From the NCBI RefSeq assembly GCF_004364975.1, contig NZ_SOBW01000007.1, positions 1,116,001 to 1,180,000 on the forward strand: 64,000 nucleotides of DNA, read 5' to 3'. The DNA is from Gelidibacter sediminis. Lineage in GTDB: Bacteria; Bacteroidota; Bacteroidia; Flavobacteriales; Flavobacteriaceae. Below the pieces are notes generated by a model. It did no database searches and had not been told where the DNA came from. It saw only the letters and a list, made by a program, of their open reading frames with translations. Shown piece by piece: positions 17,721 to 25,220 of the stretch; the first letter of the stretch is position 1, and every line of letters begins with the position of its first letter. Made by a program: the position numbers and the translations under genes.

Positions 17721-18824
17721 ATGTCAGATCAGGACTTAATTTTTCTCCTTGCGCTTCAAAATATGCCTAAAATTGGCGACATCACCGCAAAAAAACTGAT
17801 CGCCCACTGCGGCTCAGCCGAAGCAGTGCTCAAGGAGAAGAAGCAACTTCTATTAAGAATTGATGGTATTGGTACTAGTATGTTGCAGGAAGTCTATAAT
17901 AAAAGGCATTTGATAGCGGCAGAACAGGAGTTGAGGTTTATTAGAGACCATAATGTTTTGCCGTTATATTTTATGGATTCCAATTATCCTGAAAAATTAA
18001 AGCATTGTATTGATGGCCCTATATTGTTATTCCAATCTGGTACGGTAGATCTAAAAAGGAAACGTCTAATCAGTATTGTGGGCACGCGCATGATTACTTC
18101 TTCAGGTGTGGCCTTTTGTGAACGCTTAATTGAACAATTGGCAGTTTTTAAACCGGTTATCATCTCAGGGTTCGCTTATGGCACGGATATTACCGCGCAA
18201 AAAGCGGCCATGAAGCATAATTTGCAAACGGTAGGCTGTTTGGCACATGGTCTCAATCAAGTGTATCCGAAAGTTCATAAACGCTATGTGGCTGAGATTG
18301 AAAAATACGGCGGCTTCTTAACTGAATTTTGGAGTACTTCAAATCCGGAGCGAGAGAATTTTTTAAAGCGAAACCGGATTATTGCGGGTATAAGTGAAGC
18401 CACTATTGTTATTGAATCTGCTGATAGAGGTGGAAGCTTGGTAACCGCTGATATTGCTAATTCTTATAACCGAGATGTTTTTGCCGTGCCTGGAAGAACC
18501 ACAGATGCACAAAGTTCGGGCTGTAATGATTTAATCAAGTATCAAAAAGCACATTTATTGTCCAATCCTATGGATGTCCCTTATATTTTGAATTGGGAGC
18601 TCGAAAATGAAAAGAAACCGGCCATTCAAAAACAACTGTTTGTAGAGTTGGAAGCGGACGAAAAAATAATTTATAATTTTCTAAAATCGAAGGAGCAACA
18701 ACTTTTAGATAGTATAGCTCTAGAATGCAACATGCCTATTTTTAAAGTGGCAGGTGTACTGTTGAATATGGAACTCAAAGGTGTTGTGAGGCCTCTTCCG
18801 GGCAAATTGTTTGAGGCGATTTAA
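17721..18824 (+). CDS. dprA: DNA-processing protein DprA
   Basis: DprA binds incoming single-stranded DNA and loads RecA during natural transformation. The 367-aa protein has an N-terminal SAM/HhH-like region (about 1-75, with KRHLIAAEQ), the Rossmann-like DprA core with SIVGTRMITSSG near 113-124, SGFAYGTDITAQKAA near 152-166, LAHGLN near 174-179 and RNRIIAGISEATIVIE near 220-235, and a C-terminal winged helix (about 305-367). The core motifs look intact. The gene stands alone and is followed by strong hairpins at 18866-18946. Confidence 0.95.
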   Translation: MSDQDLIFLLALQNMPKIGDITAKKLIAHCGSAEAVLKEKKQLLLRIDGIGTSMLQEVYNKRHLIAAEQELRFIRDHNVLPLYFMDSNYPEKLKHCIDGPILLFQSGTVDLKRKRLISIVGTRMITSSGVAFCERLIEQLAVFKPVIISGFAYGTDITAQKAAMKHNLQTVGCLAHGLNQVYPKVHKRYVAEIEKYGGFLTEFWSTSNPERENFLKRNRIIAGISEATIVIESADRGGSLVTADIANSYNRDVFAVPGRTTDAQSSGCNDLIKYQKAHLLSNPMDVPYILNWELENEKKPAIQKQLFVELEADEKIIYNFLKSKEQQLLDSIALECNMPIFKVAGVLLNMELKGVVRPLPGKLFEAI

Positions 18825-18865
18825 TAGACTTAACTACTGTAAATATAGAAATAACCACCTCGTTT

Positions 18866-18889
18866 GCCTGCCGATCAGGCGGGATTTTT
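18866..18889 (+). terminator. Hairpin with T tract after dprA
   Basis: GCCTG (18866-18870) / CAGGC (18876-18880), then GGGATTTTT. A short GC-rich stem with a T run; it may also be a member of the CCTGCC-type palindromic repeat family. Confidence 0.45.
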
Positions 18890-18904
18890 GCTGCTTTTCT
18901 GAAG

Positions 18905-18946
18905 CAAAACCCGCTCCTCATTCTTATAAAGGAGGAGCGGGTTTTG
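18905..18946. terminator. Strong bidirectional terminator between dprA and trpS
   Basis: CAAAACCCGCTCCTC (18905-18919) pairs perfectly over 15 bp with GAGGAGCGGGTTTTG (18932-18946), with a 12-nt loop and T-rich sequence on both sides. It suits the convergent dprA and trpS genes. Confidence 0.85.
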
Positions 18947-18987
18947 TTTATATTTCTATTATTTTAAATTTAGTTGGGTCATAAATT

Positions 18988-19053
18988 CCTTCCCTTTTTT
19001 AAAGGAAGGTGAACTTGAGCTCCAGAAAGAGCTCAAAGCCGGAAGGGTTTTTA
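18988..19053. repeat. Multi-hairpin repeat element downstream of trpS
   Basis: CCTTCCCTTTTTTAAAGGAAGG, then a perfect 8-bp stem TTGAGCTC/GAGCTCAA around 19015-19036, then CCGGAAGGG and a T run. The nested arrangement resembles dispersed 'CCTTCC...GGAAGG' repeats I recall from other flavobacterial genomes. Confidence 0.55.
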
Positions 19054-19067
19054 TTAAACCTGATTAT

Positions 19068-20036
19068 TTAATACCCAAGCTTTTTACGCACACGAGCCAA
19101 CACGGCATCAGCCACAACTTTGGCTTTTCCTGCGCCAACAGCCAGTGCCTTGTCAATTTCCTCCAAATTATTCATATAGTAATTGTAGCGCTCACGTGGT
19201 GTTTCAAATTTTGATAAAATCAGTTCGTACAGGGCTTGTTTGGCGTGGCCGTAACCATAATTACCTTGCTCATAATTTTGTTTCATCGTTTGTATTTCTT
19301 TATCTGAAGCCAATAAACTATACAGTGCAAAACAATTACAAGTGCTCCAATCTTTCGGGTCCTCTAAAGGCGTACTGTCCGTTTCGATTGCCATGATTTG
19401 TTTGCGCAATTGCTTTTCTGGTAAAAATATATTGATAAAATTGTTCTTGCTTTTACTCATTTTAGCACCATCTGTTCCGGGAACAAGCATCGTGTTTTCT
19501 TGTATCTTACCTTCTGGCATCACAAAAGTTTCACCCATTTTAGCATGAAAACGAGACGCCACATCACGGGTCATTTCAATATGTTGCAATTGATCTTTCC
19601 CAACGGGAATAATTTCAGCATCATATAACAAGATATCTGCGGCCATCAACATTGGGTAGGTAAACAAACCAGCATTCACATCTTCCAAGCGGTCTGATTT
19701 ATCTTTAAAACCATGAGCTAAAGTCAAACGTTGGTATGGAAAGAAGCAACTCAAATACCAAGTTAATTCAGTAGTTTGTATCACATCACTCTGACGGTAA
19801 AATACCACCTTATTAATATCCAAACCAAAGGCCAACCAAGTAGCTGCAACACTATAGGTATTGTGTCTTAAAGTTTCCGCATCTTTAATTTGGGTTAGAG
19901 AATGCATGTCTGCGATAAAAAGGAACGAATTGTTTTTAGTATCATTCGCCATGTCTATTGCCGGGAGGATGGCACCTAAAATATTCCCTAAATGTGGAGT
20001 GCCGGTACTTTGTATGCCTGTAAGTATTCTTGCCAT
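19068..20036 (-). CDS. trpS: Tryptophan--tRNA ligase
   Basis: The 322-aa class Ic synthetase charges tRNA-Trp using ATP. I start it at the ATG at 20036 (MARILTGIQSTGTPHLGNIL): an upstream ATG at 20066 would translate a palindromic repeat (MRFPPSREVN), which is unlikely to be protein. The HIGH-type motif is PHLGN at about residues 14-18, and the KMSKS loop is intact at about 195 (GAKMSKSKNN). The length matches bacterial TrpRS. The start codon is preceded by a 7-bp-stem hairpin only 6 nt away. Confidence 0.96.
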   Translation of the reverse strand: MARILTGIQSTGTPHLGNILGAILPAIDMANDTKNNSFLFIADMHSLTQIKDAETLRHNTYSVAATWLAFGLDINKVVFYRQSDVIQTTELTWYLSCFFPYQRLTLAHGFKDKSDRLEDVNAGLFTYPMLMAADILLYDAEIIPVGKDQLQHIEMTRDVASRFHAKMGETFVMPEGKIQENTMLVPGTDGAKMSKSKNNFINIFLPEKQLRKQIMAIETDSTPLEDPKDWSTCNCFALYSLLASDKEIQTMKQNYEQGNYGYGHAKQALYELILSKFETPRERYNYYMNNLEEIDKALAVGAGKAKVVADAVLARVRKKLGY

Positions 20037-20042
20037 GTTCAC

Positions 20043-20065
20043 TTCCCGCGAAGGCGGGAATCTCA
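20043..20065 (-). repeat. Palindromic element directly upstream of trpS
   Basis: On the minus strand GAGATTCCCGCC TTCGCGGGAA forms stem TTCCCGC/GCGGGAA with loop CTTC, ending 6 nt before the trpS ATG. A close relative lies at the same place before hemE (42503-42526). Confidence 0.65.
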
Positions 20066-20146
20066 TTTAATTAAACAAATTATTTATACGGCAAAGGTAA
20101 TTTTTTTGAAGGAATAGCTCAATTAATTTAATTAGTTTTGAACCCG

Positions 20147-20911
20147 ATGAAAATTTTGAAATACCCTTTCTGGATTTTATACCGCATTTGGTTTTATATA
20201 TTGGTAGCCTTACCAATTCTAGTCTTGTTGCCGTTTCTACTGATTAGCATTTCGAGAGAAGAATGGTATCCCTATTTTTTTAAATTGGCTCGGTTCTGGG
20301 CAAAGTTTATTCTGGTTGGAATGGGATTCCGTTGGATCATCAAAAGAGCGCAAACACCTGAGCCTGATAAGAGTTATATGTTTGTAGCCAATCATACTTC
20401 TATGGCAGATATCATGCTGATGTTGGTAAGTGTGAAAAATCCTTTTGTTTTTGTTGGGAAAGCTGAGTTGGCGAAAATTCCACTATTCGGGTTCTTCTAT
20501 AAACGTACTTGCATTTTGGTAGATAGAAGTTCTGAAAAAAGCAGAAAAGCTGTGTTTTTAAGAGCTCAAAAAAGATTAAAGCAAGGACTCAGTATTTGTA
20601 TCTTCCCTGAAGGAGGCGTACCTCATGAAGATGTTGTATTAGACGACTTTAAGGACGGCGCTTTCAAATTGGCTATCAACCATCAAATTCCCATTGTTCC
20701 GATGACCTTTGCCGATAACAAAGACCGTTTTTCTTACGTGTTTTTAAGTGGCAGTCCAGGGAAAATGCGAGTTACAGTTCACAAATTTTTGTGCACTAAA
20801 GGCCTCACCTCAAAGGATGCTAAATTATTAAATACACAGACCAGATCTATTATTCTGCACCAATTGATGATGTCTCATAAATACAAAAGAGCTACTCTTG
20901 GCACAGAGTAG
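20147..20911 (+). CDS. 1-acyl-sn-glycerol-3-phosphate acyltransferase (PlsC family)
   Basis: The protein, 254 aa from the ATG at 20147, acylates lysophosphatidic acid or a related lipid in membrane phospholipid synthesis. The N-terminal hydrophobic segment (about 8-35) anchors it in the inner membrane. The catalytic HX4D motif is NHTSMADIM (about residues 82-90), and the glycerophosphate-binding motif is FPEGG (about 154-158). A second PlsC-type gene lies at 58132-58869, so the two may differ in acyl preference. Its last codons form the left arm of a perfect terminator hairpin. Confidence 0.92.
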   Translation: MKILKYPFWILYRIWFYILVALPILVLLPFLLISISREEWYPYFFKLARFWAKFILVGMGFRWIIKRAQTPEPDKSYMFVANHTSMADIMLMLVSVKNPFVFVGKAELAKIPLFGFFYKRTCILVDRSSEKSRKAVFLRAQKRLKQGLSICIFPEGGVPHEDVVLDDFKDGAFKLAINHQIPIVPMTFADNKDRFSYVFLSGSPGKMRVTVHKFLCTKGLTSKDAKLLNTQTRSIILHQLMMSHKYKRATLGTE

Positions 20912-20917
20912 CTCTTT
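20886..20917. terminator. Terminator embedded in the 3' end of the acyltransferase gene
   Basis: AAAGAGCTACTCT (20886-20898) pairs perfectly over 13 bp with AGAGTAGCTCTTT (20905-20917); the stop codon at 20909-20911 lies in the right arm. It probably serves both this gene and the converging minus-strand operon. Confidence 0.75.
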
Positions 20918-20961
20918 GTCATTACTGCACATGTGCAATAACTATCTAACCAACTAAAAAT

Positions 20962-22473
20962 CTAAAATTTAAAACTAAAACCGGTATAGACACCAATATA
21001 ATAAGGCCTGAAATTGCCTGAAGTATTGGTGAATGTATGTATTTGATACTTAAACATAGGTTCAAGATTAAGCTTTAAGGTGTTTGAAACGTTATAATTT
21101 ACCCCTAAACCGAAATTGGCGCTATAACTTGTGCTGTTAATATTATTCGCTTCGCCTATTAGTAATTTTTGATTCTCCAATACGGTGTAAATGTCATTAT
21201 TACTAAGGAAAAGTGTGCTAAAACCTCCAATAACATTCAATCCAAATTTTTTATCTACAATACTGTATTCCATTTCCAACGGTATTTCAATATACCCAAA
21301 TTGTTGCTCCAAAGCGCCGTTGTCTTTTGATGTTAATGCTTGAGGCGCAGATTGGCTTGTGATGCTAGAAGTACTTAATAGAGTATTGGATTCATTGCGG
21401 TTTGTAAAAGTGATATTTTGCAATCGATTAGTTTTTGAAGCCGCACCAAAACTGTTCAATTCATTAAATGCAATAATACCATCAGTGCTATAACCTAAAT
21501 TCACTTTGTTAATTCCTGCTCTTATTTTTATTTTATCATTTATGGCGTAGCTGCCACTAATCCCATAACTCATGTTGACCTCGCCACTTTTGCTATTGTT
21601 TACAAATTGGCCGTCAATAGAGGAGCCTTTGCCCAATGTGTTAAAATAAACAGGTGCCACATTTGGGGTGATGTTCCACCTGTTGGGTTGTGCTTCTTTT
21701 TCTTCTTCTATGGTAGGGTTCGCTTTAGCAATAGCGTCCTCAATGCTTTCATCTTGTTTGTTTGAAGCAATAACAACTTTTTGTTCTACTTCAACAGGGG
21801 TTTCGTTGTCTTTTAAAATGTCATTAATATCTGATTGCGCTACTTTAATTTGATCTTTCTGTACGTCCAAAATGATTTTCGAGCTTATGTTCTTGTCGTT
21901 TACAACTTCTTTATTAGGATTTAGTTGTGGTAGATTTGAAGTGTTTTTTACGACGGTATTACTTTTTGAATGGATACTACTTGTAATGTTTTTTTGAGCT
22001 GAATTAGAAGTTGTCCGGTTAATTTTTTTGACTGAATTTTTACCAGCAATTTGATTAGTTGTGTTCTTTTGAACATTGTCGGTTTCTGCAGTATTTCCAG
22101 AAACTGCATCCGAATCATGGGTGTCATCAGATTTTGCAATAACGCTAGTCCCTACAGATTCGCTTGATTGCTCTTCAATAGTATAAGGTTTGGTAGAATC
22201 TAAAGTGTCGTCTTTTTTTTCAGTACCAACCACCATGTTTTCTGGTACGCCAAAATTATTACCCGTGTCAAAAACAGCGATGCCCACCGTAAAGAACAAC
22301 GCCATAACAGCGGCAATACCACCAAGTTTCCACCACAACGGAATCACGCGGCGCTTATGTTCTTTTTTATGCAGCGCATTGTGGATATTGTCCCAAACAA
22401 CATCTTCAGGAGTCGCTTCAAAATTTTTGAATTTCTCTTGAAAAAGGCGATCTATATGTTTTTTGTCACTCAT
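20962..22473 (-). CDS. Trans-envelope protein: anti-sigma-like N-terminus, membrane helix, long linker and outer-membrane beta-barrel-like domain
   Basis: The 503-aa protein starts with about 45 charged residues (HIDRLFQEKFKNFEATPEDV), has one membrane helix (about 46-70, LWWKLGGIAAVMALFFTVGI), then about 190 residues of Ser/Thr/Asn/Lys-rich linker, then a C-terminal domain (about 270-503) of alternating strands ending in GVYTGFSFKF, the terminal aromatic typical of outer-membrane barrels. It starts immediately after the sigma factor gene (adjacent, no gap), so an anti-sigma or signal-transfer role is likely by context. No FecR domain is recognisable. If both predictions hold, one chain spans both membranes, which is unusual. 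Confidence 0.75.
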   Translation of the reverse strand: MSDKKHIDRLFQEKFKNFEATPEDVVWDNIHNALHKKEHKRRVIPLWWKLGGIAAVMALFFTVGIAVFDTGNNFGVPENMVVGTEKKDDTLDSTKPYTIEEQSSESVGTSVIAKSDDTHDSDAVSGNTAETDNVQKNTTNQIAGKNSVKKINRTTSNSAQKNITSSIHSKSNTVVKNTSNLPQLNPNKEVVNDKNISSKIILDVQKDQIKVAQSDINDILKDNETPVEVEQKVVIASNKQDESIEDAIAKANPTIEEEKEAQPNRWNITPNVAPVYFNTLGKGSSIDGQFVNNSKSGEVNMSYGISGSYAINDKIKIRAGINKVNLGYSTDGIIAFNELNSFGAASKTNRLQNITFTNRNESNTLLSTSSITSQSAPQALTSKDNGALEQQFGYIEIPLEMEYSIVDKKFGLNVIGGFSTLFLSNNDIYTVLENQKLLIGEANNINSTSYSANFGLGVNYNVSNTLKLNLEPMFKYQIHTFTNTSGNFRPYYIGVYTGFSFKF

Positions 22474-23016
22474 TTATAAACTCTGGAAATTAAACTGTGT
22501 TTTGTGGTGCTCAATTTTATCTTTTAAAATCATCCGTGCCCTAGCGAGATTTGATTTTGAAGTTCCGGTGGAGATGTGCAGCATCTCTGCAATCTCTTTG
22601 TGAGAATAATCATCTAATACATACAGATTGAATACCAACCGGTATCGATCCGGTAACTCTTGTATAATACCCAGTAAAAAATCTAGGCTCACTTCATCCT
22701 CATTAATTTCAACGGCTACATCTTCTATCTGATCTTCATTGACAATATCAAAAACCCCCACATTTCTATAGCGTTGAAGTGCTGTATTTATGGCAATGCG
22801 CTTCATCCAACCTTCCAATGAACCTTTATGACTAAACTGATCTATCTTTTTAAAAATGGTCACAAAGGTATCTTGCAGATTGTCTTGTGCCTCTGCATAA
22901 TTTTTAGAATACTTCAAGCACAGCGAAAACAATTTACCCGAGAAGAGCTTGTATATTTGGCTTTGTGCTTGCGCATCATTTTTTTTACAGTTGATGATGA
23001 GTTGTTCTAAACTCAC
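22474..23016 (-). CDS. RNA polymerase sigma factor, ECF subfamily
   Basis: The 180-aa protein has only regions sigma2 and sigma4, as in ECF sigma factors. Region 2 runs over about residues 20-90 with the core-binding and -10-recognition block NLQDTFVTIFKKIDQF and WMKRIAINTALQRYR. Region 4 is at about 120-170, LPDRYRLVFNLYVLDDYSHK followed by the helix-turn-helix EIAEMLHISTGTSKSNLARA. It is flanked by a lipoprotein gene upstream (10-bp gap) and the trans-envelope protein downstream. A candidate target promoter, GCAACC-N15-CATCT, precedes the lipoprotein gene and recurs upstream of recA. Confidence 0.93.
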   Translation of the reverse strand: MSLEQLIINCKKNDAQAQSQIYKLFSGKLFSLCLKYSKNYAEAQDNLQDTFVTIFKKIDQFSHKGSLEGWMKRIAINTALQRYRNVGVFDIVNEDQIEDVAVEINEDEVSLDFLLGIIQELPDRYRLVFNLYVLDDYSHKEIAEMLHISTGTSKSNLARARMILKDKIEHHKTQFNFQSL

Positions 23017-23026
23017 AGTTGTGGAA

Positions 23027-23455
23027 TTAAGGCGTTACTTTTTCACTTTGCTCTACTACCGGCACTTCTACAATATAATATAAATCTGTTCCACTCTCAT
23101 CCTTGCCTTGCCAAAACTTAAAAACATAGGTCCCATTATTGGTAACTTTAAAGTTGAATGTTGCTTCCACATCTGATTCTACATCAACACCACAATTTTT
23201 ATTAGGGTAAACTGTATTGATCACCGCAACCGTACGCTGATTCAAATCGCGCGTGTAATAAAAATCAAAAAAAGCGTAACATCCAGCAGGTCTGATATAG
23301 GTTACAGTGATGGGGTACACTGAACCAAGAACAAATTCGTCTGGAATGTCTACGCTTTTAATTGGTAAGATTTCGGAGTGAAAATCTTCAGAATCGTCTA
23401 CACTGCAAGAAGTTATAGACAACATCATAAAACATATAAAAAGTAGCTTTTTCAT
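23027..23455 (-). CDS. Lipoprotein of unknown function, first gene of the sigma factor operon
   Basis: The 142-aa protein has signal peptide MKKLLFICFMMLSITSC with a clean lipobox (Cys at residue 17) and the acidic +2 stretch SVDDSEDF. The mature domain looks like one beta-sandwich (ITVTYIRPAGCYAFFDFYYT, then FNFKVTNNGTYVFKFW) with two further cysteines that might form a disulfide. No family name comes to mind. Its position 10 bp before the ECF sigma gene suggests it is a sensor or target in the same pathway. A palindrome and the GCAACC/CATCT motif lie in its 5' region. Confidence 0.75.
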   Translation of the reverse strand: MKKLLFICFMMLSITSCSVDDSEDFHSEILPIKSVDIPDEFVLGSVYPITVTYIRPAGCYAFFDFYYTRDLNQRTVAVINTVYPNKNCGVDVESDVEATFNFKVTNNGTYVFKFWQGKDESGTDLYYIVEVPVVEQSEKVTP

Positions 23456-23492
23456 AAAAATTTAAATTATTAGTATTTCTTTTTCATTTATA

Positions 23493-23518
23493 AGATGTTC
23501 AACATCTAAAAAGGTTGC
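23493..23518 (-). promoter_or_regulatory. Candidate ECF sigma promoter GCAACC-N15-CATCT, with palindrome
   Basis: On the minus strand GCAACC (23518-23513), 15 nt, CATCT (23497-23493), 38 nt before the lipoprotein start. The same two boxes with the same spacing occur on the plus strand at 24670-24695. The perfect 7-1-7 palindrome AGATGTTCAACATCT (23493-23507) overlaps the distal box and could be an operator. Confidence 0.5.
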
Positions 23519-23527
23519 GTTGGTCAT

Positions 23528-23559
23528 AAAAAAAATCCCTTGAGAAAGGGATTTTTTTT
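23528..23559. terminator. Terminator downstream of recA
   Basis: AAATCCCTT pairs with AAGGGATTT around a short loop, with A and T runs on both sides, so it can stop transcription from recA on the minus strand. Confidence 0.8.
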
Positions 23560-23583
23560 AATATTAATATATGTTTTTAGCTG

Positions 23584-24600
23584 TTACTCATCACCAGAAG
23601 TAGCTGCTTTAGCTATGGCTCTAACCTTAGCTTCCAGTTCATCCATCAATTCTGGATTATCTTTGATTAAGGCTTTAACGGCATCTCTACCTTGACCTAG
23701 TTTTGTATCCTCATAGCTGAACCATGAACCACTTTTCTTAACAATTTCATGTTCAACGGCAATATCTAATATTTCACCAACTTTAGAGATCCCTTCACCG
23801 TACATAATGTCAAACTCAGCCATTTTAAATGGTGGCGCAACTTTATTCTTCACCACTTTAACCCGGGTTTTATTACCTGAAACATTCCCGTCCGTTTCCT
23901 TAATCTGGGTAGAACGTCTAATATCCAAACGTACTGAGGCGTAAAATTTTAAGGCATTACCCCCTGTGGTGGTTTCTGGATTTCCAAACATCACCCCAAT
24001 TTTTTCACGTAATTGGTTAATAAAAATGACGGTACAATTTGTTTTGCTGATAGAGCCTGTAAGTTTTCTTAATGCTTGAGACATTAATCGTGCATGTAAG
24101 CCCATTTTAGAATCGCCCATTTCGCCTTCAATCTCACTTTTCGGCGTTAAGGCTGCTACAGAATCGACCACAACAATATCTATAGCACCAGAACGAATTA
24201 AATTATCCGCAATTTCTAGGGCTTGCTCACCATTGTCAGGTTGAGAAATAATTAAATTTTCTAAATCTACACCTAATTTTTCAGCATAGGTTCGATCAAA
24301 AGCATGCTCAGCATCAATAAAAGCAGCAATACCACCTGTTTTTTGAGCTTCTGCTATTGCGTGCAAGGTTAAGGTTGTTTTACCTGAAGATTCTGGTCCG
24401 TATATTTCGATAACCCTTCCACGTGGGTAACCACCAACGCCTAAGGCAATATCCAACCCTAGAGAACCTGAAGAAATGGCATCAACATCTACCACAGATT
24501 TGTCACTCATTTTCATTACAGTCCCTTTGCCGTAGGCTTTATCTAACTTGTCTAAAGTTAGTTTTAGGGCTTTTAATTTTGCTTCTTTTTCACTACTCAT
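23584..24600 (-). CDS. recA: Recombinase RecA
   Basis: The 338-aa protein is normal RecA length and has all core parts: N-terminal polymerisation helix, Walker A GPESSGKT at residues 68-75, Walker [11 protein letters not shown] near 143-152, DNA-binding loop L1 with EGEMGD and L2 with [20 protein letters not shown] near 195-214, and an acidic C-terminus. It catalyses strand exchange and triggers LexA-type self-cleavage where present. It stands alone with a terminator behind it. A 14-bp inverted repeat (TAAAAAGGTTGCGT) occurs on either side of the gene, explained by the two GCAACC motifs. Confidence 0.98.
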   Translation of the reverse strand: MSSEKEAKLKALKLTLDKLDKAYGKGTVMKMSDKSVVDVDAISSGSLGLDIALGVGGYPRGRVIEIYGPESSGKTTLTLHAIAEAQKTGGIAAFIDAEHAFDRTYAEKLGVDLENLIISQPDNGEQALEIADNLIRSGAIDIVVVDSVAALTPKSEIEGEMGDSKMGLHARLMSQALRKLTGSISKTNCTVIFINQLREKIGVMFGNPETTTGGNALKFYASVRLDIRRSTQIKETDGNVSGNKTRVKVVKNKVAPPFKMAEFDIMYGEGISKVGEILDIAVEHEIVKKSGSWFSYEDTKLGQGRDAVKALIKDNPELMDELEAKVRAIAKAATSGDE

Positions 24601-24669
24601 TTGTTGTTCTTTTTCTAAATTTTATCGAAGCTAAATTACGACAATTTTTCCTCTTTAGTATTTTATTAC

Positions 24670-24695
24670 GCAACCTTTTTATGGATTTTACATCT
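24670..24695 (+). promoter_or_regulatory. Second GCAACC-N15-CATCT motif, plus strand, upstream of recA
   Basis: GCAACC at 24670-24675, exactly 15 nt, CATCT at 24691-24695. It points away from recA into a 215-bp region with no long ORF that ends in a terminator-like hairpin (24914-24940). Confidence 0.45.
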
Positions 24696-24701
24696 CCTTA
24701 T

Positions 24702-24945
24702 TAAGATGGGAAAATCATGCTATGAATTGACCTTTTAGAAGTAAATTTTTAAAGATTACAGAAGCATTTTTTATCTGAATCATTGTTGGCAAGACTTCAT
24801 GTCTTTCAATTTGTGTGACAGTTAATGGAAATTGTAAATGTGATGACGGTTAATTTGTTATGTAAATTGATGTTTAAGGATTTATTAATAACGAGTTAGT
24901 CCTCAAATAGGCACTTCAGTTCAAACTGCGGTGCTTTTTTTATTT
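24702..24945 (+). ncRNA. Candidate small transcript between recA and the heptad array
   Basis: This stretch has no supported gene, but it starts just after the GCAACC/CATCT motif and ends at the hairpin GCACTTCAGT/ACTGCGGTGC followed by seven T. Only tiny ORFs are present: 10 codons from the ATG at 24707 (MGKSCYELTF) and 24 codons from 24825. A small RNA or leader-type transcript is the simplest reading, and it is an inference from the boundaries only. The remainder up to 24975 shows nothing further. Confidence 0.3.
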
Positions 24946-24947
24946 TA
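24914..24947 (+). terminator. Terminator-like hairpin with no annotated gene upstream
   Basis: GCACTTCAGT and ACTGCGGTGC pair at 9 of 10 positions (one G-U, one mismatch) and are followed by TTTTTTT. On the plus strand nothing long precedes it, which is why a small transcript is proposed. Confidence 0.5.
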
Positions 24948-24975
24948 TAAAACATCGAACATTGCGGATTACGGT

Positions 24976-25150
24976 TCCTATACCGAATATCGAACCCTGA
25001 ACTCTATACACTGAATACTGAATACCAAACACTGAATACTGAATACTGAATACTGAATACTGAACACTGAACACTGAACACTGAACACTGAACACTGAAT
25101 ACTGAACACTGAACACTGAACACTGAATACTGAATACTGAATACTGAACA
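24976..25150. repeat. Heptanucleotide tandem array (CTGAAYA), 25 units
   Basis: Twenty units from 25011 to 25150 are CTGAATA or CTGAACA with one variant (CCAAACA). Five degenerate units in the same register extend it left to 24976. The right edge is sharp. The array ends 31 bp before the trhO -7 box. The minus-strand reading frame over it (a Ser-Val-Phe-Ser repeat) is a by-product. Confidence 0.9.
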
Positions 25151-25181
25151 CCTACTACCTAATACTGCCAACTTTTTTCCA

Positions 25182-25189
25182 TATCTTTG
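25182..25189 (+). promoter_or_regulatory. Bacteroidota -7 box upstream of trhO
   Basis: TATCTTTG matches TAnnTTTG exactly and lies 31 nt before the ATG at 25221. The -33 position falls about 10 bp beyond the last heptad, with no clear TTG. Confidence 0.6.
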
Positions 25190-25220
25190 CCGCACTTTAA
25201 CCTTAAAAAATTAGTATAGC

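Noticed and set aside
20037-20066. Upstream start for trpS
   Set aside because: It would translate a palindromic repeat; TrpRS proteins begin near the MARILTG-like sequence.
23507-24681. 14-bp inverted repeat around recA as mobile-element ends
   Set aside because: Both arms are explained by the two GCAACC promoter-like motifs; recA looks native and there is no target duplication.
24976-25150. CRISPR-like repetitive array
   Set aside because: Units are 7 bp and contiguous with no spacers, and no cas gene is present in the window.
25004-25195. Minus-strand ORF with a Ser-Val-Phe-Ser-type repeat
   Set aside because: A translation of the heptad array (three heptads make seven codons); not supported as protein.
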